A stretch of DNA of 49,195 nt, taken from NCBI GenBank assembly GCA_015067895.1, contig SVLP01000019.1, positions 1 to 49,195 on the forward strand. Reading direction: 5' to 3'. Under the pieces are notes generated by a model. The model worked only from the letters and a program-made list of their open reading frames with translations, did not search any database and was not told the origin of the DNA. Shown here piece after piece: positions 1 to 8,527 of the stretch. The stretch's first letter is position 1, and each line of letters starts with the position of its first letter. The position numbers and the translations under genes were made by a program. Origin of the DNA: Oscillospiraceae bacterium (lineage in GTDB: Bacteria > Bacillota_A > Clostridia > Oscillospirales > Oscillospiraceae).

Positions 1-47
1 TGGAAATTATTTTAGCATAGTTTTTGAGGGCAGTCAAGGAAAAAGCC

Positions 48-157
48 TGTCATCCTGAGCAAGCGAAGCGCGTCGAAGGATCTTCGCACTGCTGTGAAGC
101 TGTGCAGTCGGTCAGTGCGAAGATCCTTCGACTCCCTTACGGTCGCTCAGGATGACA
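48..157. repeat. Palindromic MITE-like repeat
   Basis: The outer arms TGTCATCCTGAGC (48-60) and GCTCAGGATGACA (145-157) are inverted copies. Inner arms around GCGAAGATCCTTCGA-type sequence also pair. No protein is encoded. It lies just downstream of the glf stop codon and could act as its transcription end. The family resembles dispersed bacterial palindromes containing ATCCTGAGC. The rest of bases 1-193 holds nothing else I recognise. Confidence 0.75.
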
Positions 158-193
158 ATGGGGGAGGGCTGGCGGCTCTCTCCGGATCGGTTA

Positions 194-1294
194 TCAGAAC
201 AGCTCAGCGCACTTCTCCAGTGCAGATGCGATGACGGCATCCATGTCGTAATACTTGTACTCGCCCAGGCGGCCGCCGAAGATGACCTTCTGTTCGGCAT
301 CGGCCAGAGCCTTGTACTGCTGGTAGAGGGCACCGTTGCGCTCGTCGTTGACGGGGTAGTAGGGCTCGTCGCCGGGCTTCCATTCGGAGGAGTACTCCCG
401 GGAGATGACGGTCTTGGGCTGGTTGCCGAACTCGAACCACTTGTGCTCGATGATCCGCGTCCAGGGGGTCTCCCGGTCGGTGTAGTTGACGGCGGCGTTG
501 CCCTGGAAATTGGGCTTGTCCAGCACCTCGGTCTCGAAGCGGACGGAGCGGTACTCCAGATTGCCCAGCTTATAGTCAAAATAAGCGTCGATGGGGCCGG
601 TGTAGATGACCTTGTCGGCCAGGGCGTCCAGCTCTTCCTTGTTGGCGAGGTAGTCCACATTCAGCCGGACTTCGATGCCGCTCAGCATATTGGCCACCAT
701 TTTGGTGTAGCCGCCCATGGGGATGCCCTGGTAGAGGGCGTTGAAATAGTTGTTGTCGAAGGTCAGGCGGACGGGGAGCCGCTTGATGATGAAGGCGGGC
801 AGCTCCTTGCAATCCCGGCCCCACTGCTTCTCGGTGTAGCCTTTGACCAGCTTTTCGTAGATGTCGGTGCCGACAAGAGAAATGGCCTGCTCCTCCAGGT
901 TTTTGGGCTCGGTGATGCCTGCGGCTGCCTTCTGCTCCTCAATTTTGGCGGCGGCCTCCTCGGGGGTCACCACGCCCCACATTTTATTGAAGGTGTACAT
1001 ATTGAAGGGCAGGGAGTACAGCTCGCCCTTGTAATTGGCCACGGGGGAGTTGGTGAAGCGGTTGAATTCTGCAAACTGGTTGACATAATCCCAAACGGTC
1101 TTGTTGTTGGTGTGGAAGATGTGGGCACCGTAGACGTGGACGTTGATGCCCTCGATCTCCTCGGTGTAGACGTTGCCGGCGATGTTGGGCCGCTTGTCGA
1201 TGACCAGGACTTTTTTTCCGGCCTTCACGGCCTCCCGGGCGCAGACCGCGCCGTACAGGCCCGCGCCGACGATCAGATAATCATAATGAGACAT
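194..1294 (-). CDS. glf: UDP-galactopyranose mutase
   Basis: A cytoplasmic flavoenzyme that interconverts UDP-galactopyranose and UDP-galactofuranose, supplying galactofuranose for surface polysaccharide. The 366-residue protein opens with an FAD-binding Rossmann motif, VGAGLYG at residues 9-15, then VLVIDKRPNIAGN. The family segment GAHIFHTNNKTVWDYV follows, with YTEKQWG in the middle and an FGGRLGEYKYYDMD-type C-terminal FAD contact. Length is normal for bacterial Glf. The start is the ATG at 1294 because AAGGAG lies just upstream; a longer in-frame extension has no ribosome site. No other polysaccharide genes are adjacent, so it appears to be a single-gene unit. Confidence 0.96.
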   Translation of the reverse strand: MSHYDYLIVGAGLYGAVCAREAVKAGKKVLVIDKRPNIAGNVYTEEIEGINVHVYGAHIFHTNNKTVWDYVNQFAEFNRFTNSPVANYKGELYSLPFNMYTFNKMWGVVTPEEAAAKIEEQKAAAGITEPKNLEEQAISLVGTDIYEKLVKGYTEKQWGRDCKELPAFIIKRLPVRLTFDNNYFNALYQGIPMGGYTKMVANMLSGIEVRLNVDYLANKEELDALADKVIYTGPIDAYFDYKLGNLEYRSVRFETEVLDKPNFQGNAAVNYTDRETPWTRIIEHKWFEFGNQPKTVISREYSSEWKPGDEPYYPVNDERNGALYQQYKALADAEQKVIFGGRLGEYKYYDMDAVIASALEKCAELF

Positions 1295-1337
1295 ATGGAT
1301 TCTCCTTATATATAATGTATATTGTTCGAAAACGGAA

Positions 1338-1365
1338 TGTAGGGAACGGTCATGACCGTTCCCCA
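1338..1365. repeat. GTAGGG-type palindrome, copy 1
   Basis: TGTAGGG runs into the perfect palindrome GGAACGGTCATGACCGTTCC, between the divergent glf and HAD genes. It belongs to the family also found near 11457, 16829, 31787, 34847, 34961, 43691 and 43926. Confidence 0.8.
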
Positions 1366-1493
1366 CGAGGGCGAAACAGGAAAAGTTGACAACACAACCT
1401 CTATCGACCGTATTATAGCGAAACTGGAAACCAAATGCAAGGAAAGAAACCGATAATTCACAAATGCTTCACACGGCTCCGGGGGCGGCGTGG

Positions 1494-1499
1494 TATACT
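1494..1499 (+). promoter_or_regulatory. Candidate -10 for the HAD gene
   Basis: TATACT lies 25 bases before the HAD start codon with a good ribosome site between. The best -35-like sequence, TTCACA at 1468-1473, is 20 bp away, which is long. A second candidate further upstream is TTGACA (1386-1391) with TATTAT 19 bp away (1411-1416). Neither is ideal. Confidence 0.4.
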
Positions 1500-1524
1500 G
1501 GTTCCGCTGAAAGGAGAGGATCCG

Positions 1525-2235
1525 ATGATCGATACCGTACTGTTTGATCTGGACGGCACCTTGCTTCCCATGGATCAGGACGAATTTGTCAATACCTATA
1601 TGGGCCTGCTGGCGAAGAAGCTGGCGCCCCAGGGCTATGAGCCGAACCACCTGATCGCCGCCATCTGGGCCGGGACCCGGGCCATGGTGGAAAACAGCGG
1701 CGAAAAGACCAACGAGGAGGTCTTCTGGGGGGATTTCTGCCACATTTTCGGGGAACATGCCCGGAAGGACGAGCCCCTCTTCGCGGAGTTCTATGCCACC
1801 GACTTTGCCCACGCCCGGACGGTCTGCGGCTTCGACCCCGGCGCGGGGGAGGTGACGGCGCTTCTGAAGGGCAGGGGCGTGACCATGGTCATGGCCACCA
1901 ATCCCCTCTTCCCGGAGATCGCCACCCGGCAGCGGATCCGCTGGGCCGGGCTGGATCCGGAGGACTTCGCCCTCATCACCACCTACGAGAATTCCCGGCA
2001 CTGCAAGCCCAACCCCGACTACTACCGGGAGATCCTGGCGAAGCTGGGCAAGCGGCCGGAGAACTGCCTGATGGTGGGCAACGATGTGGCCGAGGACATG
2101 CTCCCGGCCCGGGAGGCGGGGCTGGAGGTCTTCCTGCTGACCCCCTGCCTCATCAACAAGCCCGGCGCAGATGTGGAGCAGTTCCCCCACGGCGGCTTTG
2201 ACGAGCTGAAGGAGTTCCTGCTGAAACGGCTGTAA
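1525..2235 (+). CDS. HAD-family hydrolase
   Basis: A predicted cytoplasmic phosphatase of the haloacid dehalogenase superfamily, 236 residues. The catalytic motif DLDGT has the nucleophile Asp8 and acid/base Asp10. Motif II is near MATN (123-126). Lys161 in HCKPNP is motif III. GNDVAEDM (185-192) supplies the metal-binding acidic pair. Residues about 15-95 form the helical cap. The start at 1525 has AAGGAGAGG upstream; an upstream in-frame ATG adds about 30 residues before the motif and lacks a ribosome site. The substrate cannot be read from sequence. The gene stands alone, divergent from glf, and is followed by a strong terminator. Confidence 0.9.
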   Translation: MIDTVLFDLDGTLLPMDQDEFVNTYMGLLAKKLAPQGYEPNHLIAAIWAGTRAMVENSGEKTNEEVFWGDFCHIFGEHARKDEPLFAEFYATDFAHARTVCGFDPGAGEVTALLKGRGVTMVMATNPLFPEIATRQRIRWAGLDPEDFALITTYENSRHCKPNPDYYREILAKLGKRPENCLMVGNDVAEDMLPAREAGLEVFLLTPCLINKPGADVEQFPHGGFDELKEFLLKRL

Positions 2236-2242
2236 TACCCGG

Positions 2243-2268
2243 GGGACGCGGAAAACCGCGTCCCTTTT
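2243..2268 (+). terminator. Rho-independent terminator of the HAD gene
   Basis: GGGACGCGG, loop AAAA, CCGCGTCCC, then TTTT. It begins 7 bases after the stop codon. Confidence 0.9.
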
Positions 2269-2592
2269 GCCCTATGAGGCGAAAATGATGAAAGATGGCC
2301 CCCAAAAACCTGCAAAATGCAGGAAGAACCGGGTTCGGTTGCAAGTGCAACGGATAATCCGGGTTCACAATTGTATAACAAAACCCGACTGGTTCTGTAT
2401 ATGAAACGATTGTCCCTGAAGGGCGGACGACGATCGGGAGGGAAAAGACGGGGTTTTGAAGGGACTCACCGCAGGAATTCCATCAGGAAATATCAAATTG
2501 TAGGAAGTGCCCAAAAGCGATGTCTGTTCTGCGGAACTCTTCGTGCAAAGGGACGACTTCGCAATTTTTACACAAAAAGTTGCAAAAAAGAG
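2269..2592. other. Non-coding stretch upstream of the peptide importer
   Basis: No supportable gene. Open frames here are basic and low-complexity without ribosome sites. Small inverted repeats are visible, for example CCTGCA/TGCAGG and GTTGCA/TGCAAC. The end of the stretch is A/T-rich with A-tracts just before promoter P1, which could act as an UP element. Confidence 0.5.
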
Positions 2593-2621
2593 TTGATTCT
2601 GTCGGATGCTTGTGCTATAGT
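2593..2621 (+). promoter_or_regulatory. Promoter P1 of the opp-like operon
   Basis: TTGATT, 17-bp spacer, TATAGT, with TGC directly before the -10 (extended -10). It would give a leader of about 255 bases before the binding-protein gene. Confidence 0.6.
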
Positions 2622-2762
2622 AAGTATAAATCTTTTGAAAATGAAGATGTGCGGGCGGCGGCAAATTGCCCAAAGACAGCTGCCCGGTCACCTGCTCCGG
2701 ATGTTGCTTTCGTAGAAACTGGAGAAAATGGTGGGGAAACGTGAAAAAGCCATTCTTTTCCC

Positions 2763-2791
2763 TTGCATTTTTCGGTCGGAGCGGGTATACT
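2763..2791 (+). promoter_or_regulatory. Promoter P2 of the opp-like operon
   Basis: TTGCAT, 17-bp spacer, TATACT. This is close to the sigma-A consensus and lies about 90 bases upstream of the start codon. Confidence 0.75.
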
Positions 2792-2883
2792 TCACTTATT
2801 AATAATTTGTTAAGCGCATTCGCGCGGCATTTTATTATAAATGACCGGTTTCCCGCCGGTAAATTCAAAAGGAGGAAAAGAAA

Positions 2884-5127
2884 ATGAAGAAACTGCTTGC
2901 TCTGGTTCTGGCGGTTGTCATGGTTCTGAGCCTCGTCGCTTGCGGCGAGAAGCCCGCTGAGACCACTGCTCCCGTCGAAACCAACCCCGCTCCCGAGACC
3001 ACCGCAGCCCCCGAGGCTGAGGTCGCCGAGCTGAAGTCCCTGGCCAACAAGGAGTACGGTGTTGACTACGTCAGCCTGTACAGCAAGTTCGGCAAGGACG
3101 TCTCCATCGCCGATGTCATCGAGGATCCCGAGACCGGCTTTGCCTACATCGAGCGCGACGGCGTCCGCTACGAGCTGGGTATGGACTTCCTGTCCTACGC
3201 CATGGTCTACAACACTGCTGTCCCCGAGGGCGGCATCTGGGAGACCGAGGATGACGTTTACGCCACTTGGTGGAAGCTGTACATCCAGCGCTGGAACTAC
3301 CTGCTGCCTGAGATCCCCCTGTACTCCAACGAGTACTACGATCTGTACAACGCTCAGATCGGCGGCGTCGTTGAGTTCCCCACCAACCCCTACTGGGCTC
3401 CTGCCTCTGCTCTGATCGACTGGACCTCTTCCAAGGAGGACAACTCCATCATCCTGGGCAACACCACCGACCTGTCCGGTAAGTTCCGTTACGCCAACTT
3501 CGGTGCCAACAACCCCGGCGCCGCTGACCTGGATGTCCAGGGCCTGATCGTCGGTCTGGAGACCGTCGTCGCCTCCAAGGAGGGCGGCTACGTCTGGTCC
3601 GACACCGTCGTTGCTGAGCACTCCGAGGTCGACAACGAGGACGGCTCCCGCACCATCACCATCAAGCTGCACGACGACCTGAAGTTCTCCGATGGCTCCC
3701 CTGTCACCGCCAAGAACTACGTCGCCTTCACCCTGGCCTTCTCCACCCCCGTTGCCGCTCAGGCTGCCGGTAAGGATCACATGTCCGGCATGAACTTCGT
3801 CGGCTACGAGGCCTTCGCCGCTTACGACGGCACCAACGCTGCCGAGGACGGCTCCATCACCAAGGAGTTCGCCGGCATCCGTCTGCTGGACGACCTGACC
3901 TTCTCCGTCACCGTCGATCCCCAGTACCTGCCCTACTTCTACTCCATCGCTTACGGCTCCTTCTCCGCTCAGGCTCTGGAGCTGTGGCTGGGCGACGCCG
4001 ACATCGTTGACGATGGCAACGGCTGCTACCTGACCGACAACTTCTACGCCAAGGAAGGCGACTCCTACACCATGGCTGCCCACATCGAGGCTTCCGCCTG
4101 GGACAAGACCGACGCCTACCCCTACTCCGGCCCCTACATGGTCGAGAACTACAACGAGGCTGACAAGTCCGCCACCCTGGTCAAGAACCCCAACTTCAAG
4201 GGCAACTACGAGGGCACCGTTCCCTCCATCGAGAAGGTCGTCTACAAGAAGATCGTTCCCGATACCCAGATCGCTGACTTCACCTCCGGCAACCTGGACG
4301 TCATCGCCGGCATCACCGGTGGTAACGAGACCAACGAGGCCATCGCTCTGGCTGACGGCTCCAACGGCAAGTACGTCTACTCCCACTACTCCCGCGCCGG
4401 CTACGGCAAGCTGGGCTTCCGCGGCGACTTCGGCCCTGTCCAGTTCGTCGAGGTTCGTCAGGCCATCGCTTACTGCATGGACCGTGCTACCTTCGCTAAG
4501 GACTTCACCGGCGGCTACGGCGGCGTCGTTGACGGCCCCTACTACACCGGTTCCTGGATGTACAAGGCTGCTGTTGAGGACGGCATGATGCTGGATGCTT
4601 ACGCCACCTCCGCTGACTCCGCTATCGCTGTCCTGGAGCAGGGCGGCTGGGTCTACAACGCCGACGGCTCCGACTACGCTGGCACCGGCGTCCGCTACAA
4701 GAAGATTCCCGCTGCTGAGATCCAGGCTCAGGACATCACCTTCCAGTCCAAGGACGGCGCCTACAAGACCGAGAAGGTCGGCGACGACTACTACATGCCC
4801 CTGGTTCTGAACTGGTACGGCACCTCCAACAACGAGTTCACCGATCTGCTGGTCACCGGCTTCATGGAGAACGAGAACGTTAAGGCTGCCGGCATGGTCG
4901 TCCAGAACACCATCGGCGAGTTCAACCCCATGCTGGACGAGCTGTATCAGGCTCCCATCTATGGCTTCTACAGCGGTACTCCCCTGTACACCTGCTTCAA
5001 CTTCGCCACCGGCTTCACCTCCGCAGTGTATGACTACTCCTACAACTGGGAGATCGAGCCCACCATGTTCGACAACTACTCCATCTGCTACATCAAGGAT
5101 CTGGCTGACGCCTACTGGCTGCAGTAA
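2884..5127 (+). CDS. Peptide ABC transporter substrate-binding lipoprotein (OppA-like)
   Basis: The extracytoplasmic receptor of the importer encoded downstream, SBP family 5. The signal peptide MKKLLALVLAVVMVLSLVAC ends in a lipobox with Cys20 as the lipidation site, followed by a Pro/Thr/Glu-rich linker to about residue 47. The family-5 hallmark, a predicted beta segment with LKFSDGSPVTAKNYVAF, is near residues 260-280. At 747 residues it is longer than typical OppA (about 540-600). The extra length is largely an N-terminal region (about 48-200) before the recognisable fold. AAAGGAGGAAAAG precedes the ATG. Codon use is very uniform, as in highly expressed genes. A hairpin after the stop may keep receptor mRNA above permease mRNA. 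Ligand unknown; peptides are most likely. Confidence 0.92.
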   Translation: MKKLLALVLAVVMVLSLVACGEKPAETTAPVETNPAPETTAAPEAEVAELKSLANKEYGVDYVSLYSKFGKDVSIADVIEDPETGFAYIERDGVRYELGMDFLSYAMVYNTAVPEGGIWETEDDVYATWWKLYIQRWNYLLPEIPLYSNEYYDLYNAQIGGVVEFPTNPYWAPASALIDWTSSKEDNSIILGNTTDLSGKFRYANFGANNPGAADLDVQGLIVGLETVVASKEGGYVWSDTVVAEHSEVDNEDGSRTITIKLHDDLKFSDGSPVTAKNYVAFTLAFSTPVAAQAAGKDHMSGMNFVGYEAFAAYDGTNAAEDGSITKEFAGIRLLDDLTFSVTVDPQYLPYFYSIAYGSFSAQALELWLGDADIVDDGNGCYLTDNFYAKEGDSYTMAAHIEASAWDKTDAYPYSGPYMVENYNEADKSATLVKNPNFKGNYEGTVPSIEKVVYKKIVPDTQIADFTSGNLDVIAGITGGNETNEAIALADGSNGKYVYSHYSRAGYGKLGFRGDFGPVQFVEVRQAIAYCMDRATFAKDFTGGYGGVVDGPYYTGSWMYKAAVEDGMMLDAYATSADSAIAVLEQGGWVYNADGSDYAGTGVRYKKIPAAEIQAQDITFQSKDGAYKTEKVGDDYYMPLVLNWYGTSNNEFTDLLVTGFMENENVKAAGMVVQNTIGEFNPMLDELYQAPIYGFYSGTPLYTCFNFATGFTSAVYDYSYNWEIEPTMFDNYSICYIKDLADAYWLQ

Positions 5128-5167
5128 TCCGGCAGAGAGAAGTCGAAACTTCTGACCTGATTTGAGG

Positions 5168-5214
5168 ACCCCACAGGGTCGGGGGCTTCGGCCCCCGCAC
5201 TCTGTGGCGGTTTT
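5168..5214 (+). terminator. Hairpin between receptor and permease genes (attenuator candidate)
   Basis: An interrupted stem pairs CCACAG...GGGGGC with GCCCCC...CTGTGG, followed by GCGGTTTTCG. The T-tract is short, so partial termination or a 3'-end stabiliser is likely. Confidence 0.7.
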
Positions 5215-5509
5215 CGTATCCGGGACTTTTCAGTGCCTTTTTATCAATACCAAGCACCCGAAACGTGCTCCGTGGTTCACGAGTCTCTTTATGTCATTGT
5301 GAACCAGTGCGCGAAAAGAAAAGAGAATGGATACGACAACTCCATCATGCACTGATCGTATCCGCGCACTTGTTCCCAATGATATACAGGGGCTGTGCGA
5401 GACAGTAACTCGACTGATATCAGAAAAAATGTCCGGCTGTGACCCGCCGGACGCATCCCCCCAGAAACCCGGCGGCGGAAGCCGCCTGAAACGAAACGAG
5501 GAATGACTT
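5215..5509 (+). other. Structured spacer between oppA-like and oppB-like genes
   Basis: No gene. At least four inverted repeats are visible: GGTTCAC/GTGAACC (about 5273-5305), GGATACGA/TCGTATCC (about 5330-5362), GTCCGGC/GCCGGAC (about 5430-5452) and GGCGGC/GCCGCC (about 5470-5487). It could be an mRNA-processing or stability region; I recognise no known riboswitch. Confidence 0.5.
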
Positions 5510-6553
5510 ATGGCAAAATACGTTGTGAAAAGAATCGCCTACATGCTGGCGGTCCTGCTGATTCTGTCGTTCATCATGTTCATGATCTACAATCTGGTTC
5601 CCTCCAACCGTGCCTACACCGACGCCTTCGCAGAAGTCAAGGGTCTGAGCAAGGTTCTGAGCGCCGATGAGATCGATGCGAAATTTGAGGAACTTTATCT
5701 GCAGTACCAGCGCAAGTACGGCACCGATAACCCCAGCAAGATCATCCAGTATGGACGCTGGATGGGCTTCCTTCCCCTCTATGACGGCAGCTTCAACGGT
5801 ATCCTCCAGGGCAACTTCGGTTACTCCTACGACTACCAGAAGGACGTCGTCGAGGTCGTCCCCACTCCCATGTGGAACACCGTCAGAATCAACATCTGGG
5901 CCACCATCCTGGCCCTGGGCATCACCATCCCCCTGGGCATCGTCTGCGCCGTCAAGCGCGGCTCTGCCCTGGATCAGGGCGTGCAGGTCTTCACCGTCAT
6001 CGGCTACTCCCTGCCCGGCTTCCTGATCTCCATCCTGTTCATCTGGATCTTCTGCTCCAAGCTGGGCTGGCTGCCCCCCTCCGGCATGAAGACCCCCGGC
6101 TCCAACTACACCGGCATGCGGGCCTTCTGGGATGAGATGTACTACTTCACCCTGCCGCTGCTCGTCATGACCTTCACCTCCCTGGGCGGCATGACCCGTT
6201 ACGTCCGCGCCTCCATGATCGAGGCTCTGAGCCTGGACTGCATCAAGACCGCCCGGGCCAAGGGTCTGACCGAGAAGGTCGTCATCTACTCCCACGCATG
6301 GCGCAACGCCCTGATCCCCATCGTTTCCCTGGTCATCGGCTGGTTCCTGGGCATCTTCGGCGGCTCCCTGGTCATCGAGTCCATGTTCGCTCTGAACGGC
6401 ATGGGCAAGCTGATGATCGATGCCCTGCGCAACGCTGACTACGACCTGGTGCTGTTCATGCAGCTGTTCTACGTGGCCATGTCCCTGCTGGGCAACCTGA
6501 TCGTTGACCTGGTCTACGGCCTGGTCGATCCCAGAGTCCGCGTGGACAAGTAA
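5510..6553 (+). CDS. Peptide ABC transporter permease, OppB/DppB type
   Basis: One of two membrane subunits of the importer. The 347-residue protein has a first membrane helix at about 8-28, an extracytoplasmic loop to about 125 that includes GNFGYSYDYQKDVVEV, then five hydrophobic helices. The cytoplasmic coupling (EAA) motif is about 241-270 (DCIKTARAKGL...HAWRNALIPI), and the C-terminal LVDLVYGLVDPRVR is characteristic of OppB. The loop after helix 1 is a little longer than in Escherichia coli OppB. The start ATG at 5510 has GAGGAATG upstream. It is separated from oppC-like by 19 bases. Confidence 0.94.
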   Translation: MAKYVVKRIAYMLAVLLILSFIMFMIYNLVPSNRAYTDAFAEVKGLSKVLSADEIDAKFEELYLQYQRKYGTDNPSKIIQYGRWMGFLPLYDGSFNGILQGNFGYSYDYQKDVVEVVPTPMWNTVRINIWATILALGITIPLGIVCAVKRGSALDQGVQVFTVIGYSLPGFLISILFIWIFCSKLGWLPPSGMKTPGSNYTGMRAFWDEMYYFTLPLLVMTFTSLGGMTRYVRASMIEALSLDCIKTARAKGLTEKVVIYSHAWRNALIPIVSLVIGWFLGIFGGSLVIESMFALNGMGKLMIDALRNADYDLVLFMQLFYVAMSLLGNLIVDLVYGLVDPRVRVDK

Positions 6554-6572
6554 GGAAAGGAGGACTTAAACA

Positions 6573-8516
6573 ATGAGTGAAAAGAAGAAGTCCTTCTTCA
6601 AGAAGGCAAACAAGAAGAACGCTGCCCTCGAAGGCCTGACCGCCGAGGAGCGCGCAAAGGCTGCTGACGTCGAAGAGATCGTCAGCCCCATGCGTCAGAT
6701 CGTCAACAACTTCCTGGATCGCAAGCTGGCTGTCGGCGCCCTGGTGCTGCTGATCGCCATGTTCATCACCATGTTCGTCGGCCCTCTGTTCATGCCCAAG
6801 TATTCCGACTCCTACACCGAGGTCACCCAGCAGAACATCCCTCCCACGATGTCCCTGGCCAAGGTTCCCGGTGAGCTGAAGGACGACATCAAGATGATCG
6901 ACGGCTACGGCTCCTTCACCGTGGGTCTGAGCAACTCCGGCCACGTCTACATCTGGGGCTCCACCAAGATCGGTACCACCGGTGTTGACGTCGCTGACAT
7001 CCCCGCCGACCTGCCCCAGGGCAACATCGCCATGGTCGCCGCCGGTCAGGATCATGTCGTCGCCATCGACAACGACGGCAAGATCTGGTGCTGGGGCAAC
7101 AAGAAGCTGGGTCAGTACGGCACCGAGGCCGAGGTTCTGGCCGAGGGCGGTGAGGTCAACCCCAACATCGCCTACTTCCCCCAGGAGCTGGCCGACAACG
7201 GCGTTGACCTGGCCAACGTTAAGAAGCTGACCTGCGGCTACCAGGCTTCCGCCATCCTGATGGAGGACGGCACCCTGTACCTGTGGGGCAATAAGAACGG
7301 CTACAAGAACTTCGACCTGTTCCTGTCCGCCGGCTCCATGTACGACATGGACTTCACCCTGAACTACATCGTCGGTGTCAATGGCCGCCGCAACTCCATC
7401 TACACCGGCTCCCGCGGCCTGTATGATGTTGTCCGCGCCAACATCGGCGGCGAGGCTGTGAAGATCGCCACCTTCCTGGACGGCCGCACCATCGAGCGCG
7501 TCGTCACCACCAATGCCTCCGTGGGTCTGATCCTCAGCGACGGCAGCGTCTGCTTCGCCGGTGACTTCACCGCCGATGCCGTCAAGGCTCCCACCCTGGG
7601 TGCTGACGAGTACTACGTCGATCTGATCGGCGGCTCCTTCCACTACACCGGCCTGACCAACAAGGGTAATGTCTACTCCTGGGGCCGCAACAACCTGGAT
7701 CAGTGCGAGATGCCTTCCAAGACCTCCGGCGTTGCCAAGATCTTCGGCGGCTCCTTCCAGAGCTACTCCGTGGATGCCAACGACGACCTGCAGGAGGCCT
7801 GGGGCCTGAAGGGCTACCTCTTCGGCACCGACACCCGCGGCGCAGACATCTTCCAGCGTATCATCAACGGCGGTAAGATGACCATGACCATCGGTGCCAT
7901 CGCCGTCATCATCTCCTCCATCATCGGCATCGTGGTCGGCTGTATCGCCGGTTACTTTGGCGGCAAGGTGGACATCCTGCTGATGCGTGTGGCCGAGGTC
8001 TTCAACGCCATCCCCTTCCTGCCCTTCGCCATGATTCTGTCCGCCGTCATGGGCCGTATGACCCTGACCGAGAACACCCGTATCTTCATCATCATGGTCA
8101 TTCTGGGCGTGCTGACCTGGTCTGGTCTGGCCCGTCTGGTTCGTGGTCAGGTGCTGGTCGTCCGTGAGTCCGAGTACGTCACCGCCGCCAAGGCCATGGG
8201 CGTCAAGGAGAACAAGATCGCGTTCAAGCACATCCTGCCCAACGTCATGTCTGTCATCCTGGTCAACCTGATGCTGAACTTCGGTACCTGTATGCTGACC
8301 GAGTCCTCCCTGTCCTACCTGGGCTTCGGTGTTGCATATCCCCGTCCCACCTGGGGCAACATGCTCAATGGTGCCAACAACGCCACCATCATCAACAACT
8401 ACTGGTGGCAGTGGGTCTTCACCGCGACCTTCCTGGCCATCACCACCATCTGTATCAATATCGTCGGCGACGCTCTGCGTGACGTCATGGACCCCAAGTC
8501 CAGCGTTGAGAAGTAA
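6573..8516 (+). CDS. OppC-type permease with an inserted RCC1-like beta-propeller
   Basis: The second membrane subunit, about twice the usual size (647 residues; OppC is about 300). Residues 1-50 are a cytoplasmic N-terminus and about 51-73 is membrane helix 1. Residues about 105-410 are a repeat region with RCC1 signatures: GHVYIWG (123-129), GQDHVVAIDNDGKIWCWGN (158-176), MEDGTLYLWGN (230-240), SDGSVCFAG (322-330), NKGNVYSWGRN (363-373) and a last degenerate blade to 410. Directly after it comes the canonical OppC sequence LFGTDTRGADIFQR (416-429), then helices 2-6 and the EAA loop YVTAAKAMGVKENKIAFKHILPN (535-557). Six or seven blades fit. The propeller should face the outside, next to the lipoprotein receptor. 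Reading frame and codon use are continuous, so it is not an assembly fusion. Confidence 0.93.
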   Translation: MSEKKKSFFKKANKKNAALEGLTAEERAKAADVEEIVSPMRQIVNNFLDRKLAVGALVLLIAMFITMFVGPLFMPKYSDSYTEVTQQNIPPTMSLAKVPGELKDDIKMIDGYGSFTVGLSNSGHVYIWGSTKIGTTGVDVADIPADLPQGNIAMVAAGQDHVVAIDNDGKIWCWGNKKLGQYGTEAEVLAEGGEVNPNIAYFPQELADNGVDLANVKKLTCGYQASAILMEDGTLYLWGNKNGYKNFDLFLSAGSMYDMDFTLNYIVGVNGRRNSIYTGSRGLYDVVRANIGGEAVKIATFLDGRTIERVVTTNASVGLILSDGSVCFAGDFTADAVKAPTLGADEYYVDLIGGSFHYTGLTNKGNVYSWGRNNLDQCEMPSKTSGVAKIFGGSFQSYSVDANDDLQEAWGLKGYLFGTDTRGADIFQRIINGGKMTMTIGAIAVIISSIIGIVVGCIAGYFGGKVDILLMRVAEVFNAIPFLPFAMILSAVMGRMTLTENTRIFIIMVILGVLTWSGLARLVRGQVLVVRESEYVTAAKAMGVKENKIAFKHILPNVMSVILVNLMLNFGTCMLTESSLSYLGFGVAYPRPTWGNMLNGANNATIINNYWWQWVFTATFLAITTICINIVGDALRDVMDPKSSVEK

Positions 8517-8527
8517 GGAGGATTGTC

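Noticed and set aside
2317..2715. 132-residue basic frame upstream of the opp operon
   Set aside because: No ribosome site, mixed composition, and it contains the promoter P1 sequence.
2365..4386. Long minus-strand open frame antisense to the OppA-like gene
   Set aside because: Its Val/Gly/Asp/Leu-rich composition is what reading G/C-ending codons on the opposite strand produces. No ribosome site, no domain, and the sense frame has a lipobox and family motifs.
5215..5509. Riboswitch in the spacer between receptor and permease genes
   Set aside because: Several hairpins but no conserved core of any riboswitch class I know.
6456..8231. 591-residue minus-strand frame antisense to the propeller permease
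   Set aside because: Same antisense artefact of uniform codon use; low complexity and no recognisable motif.
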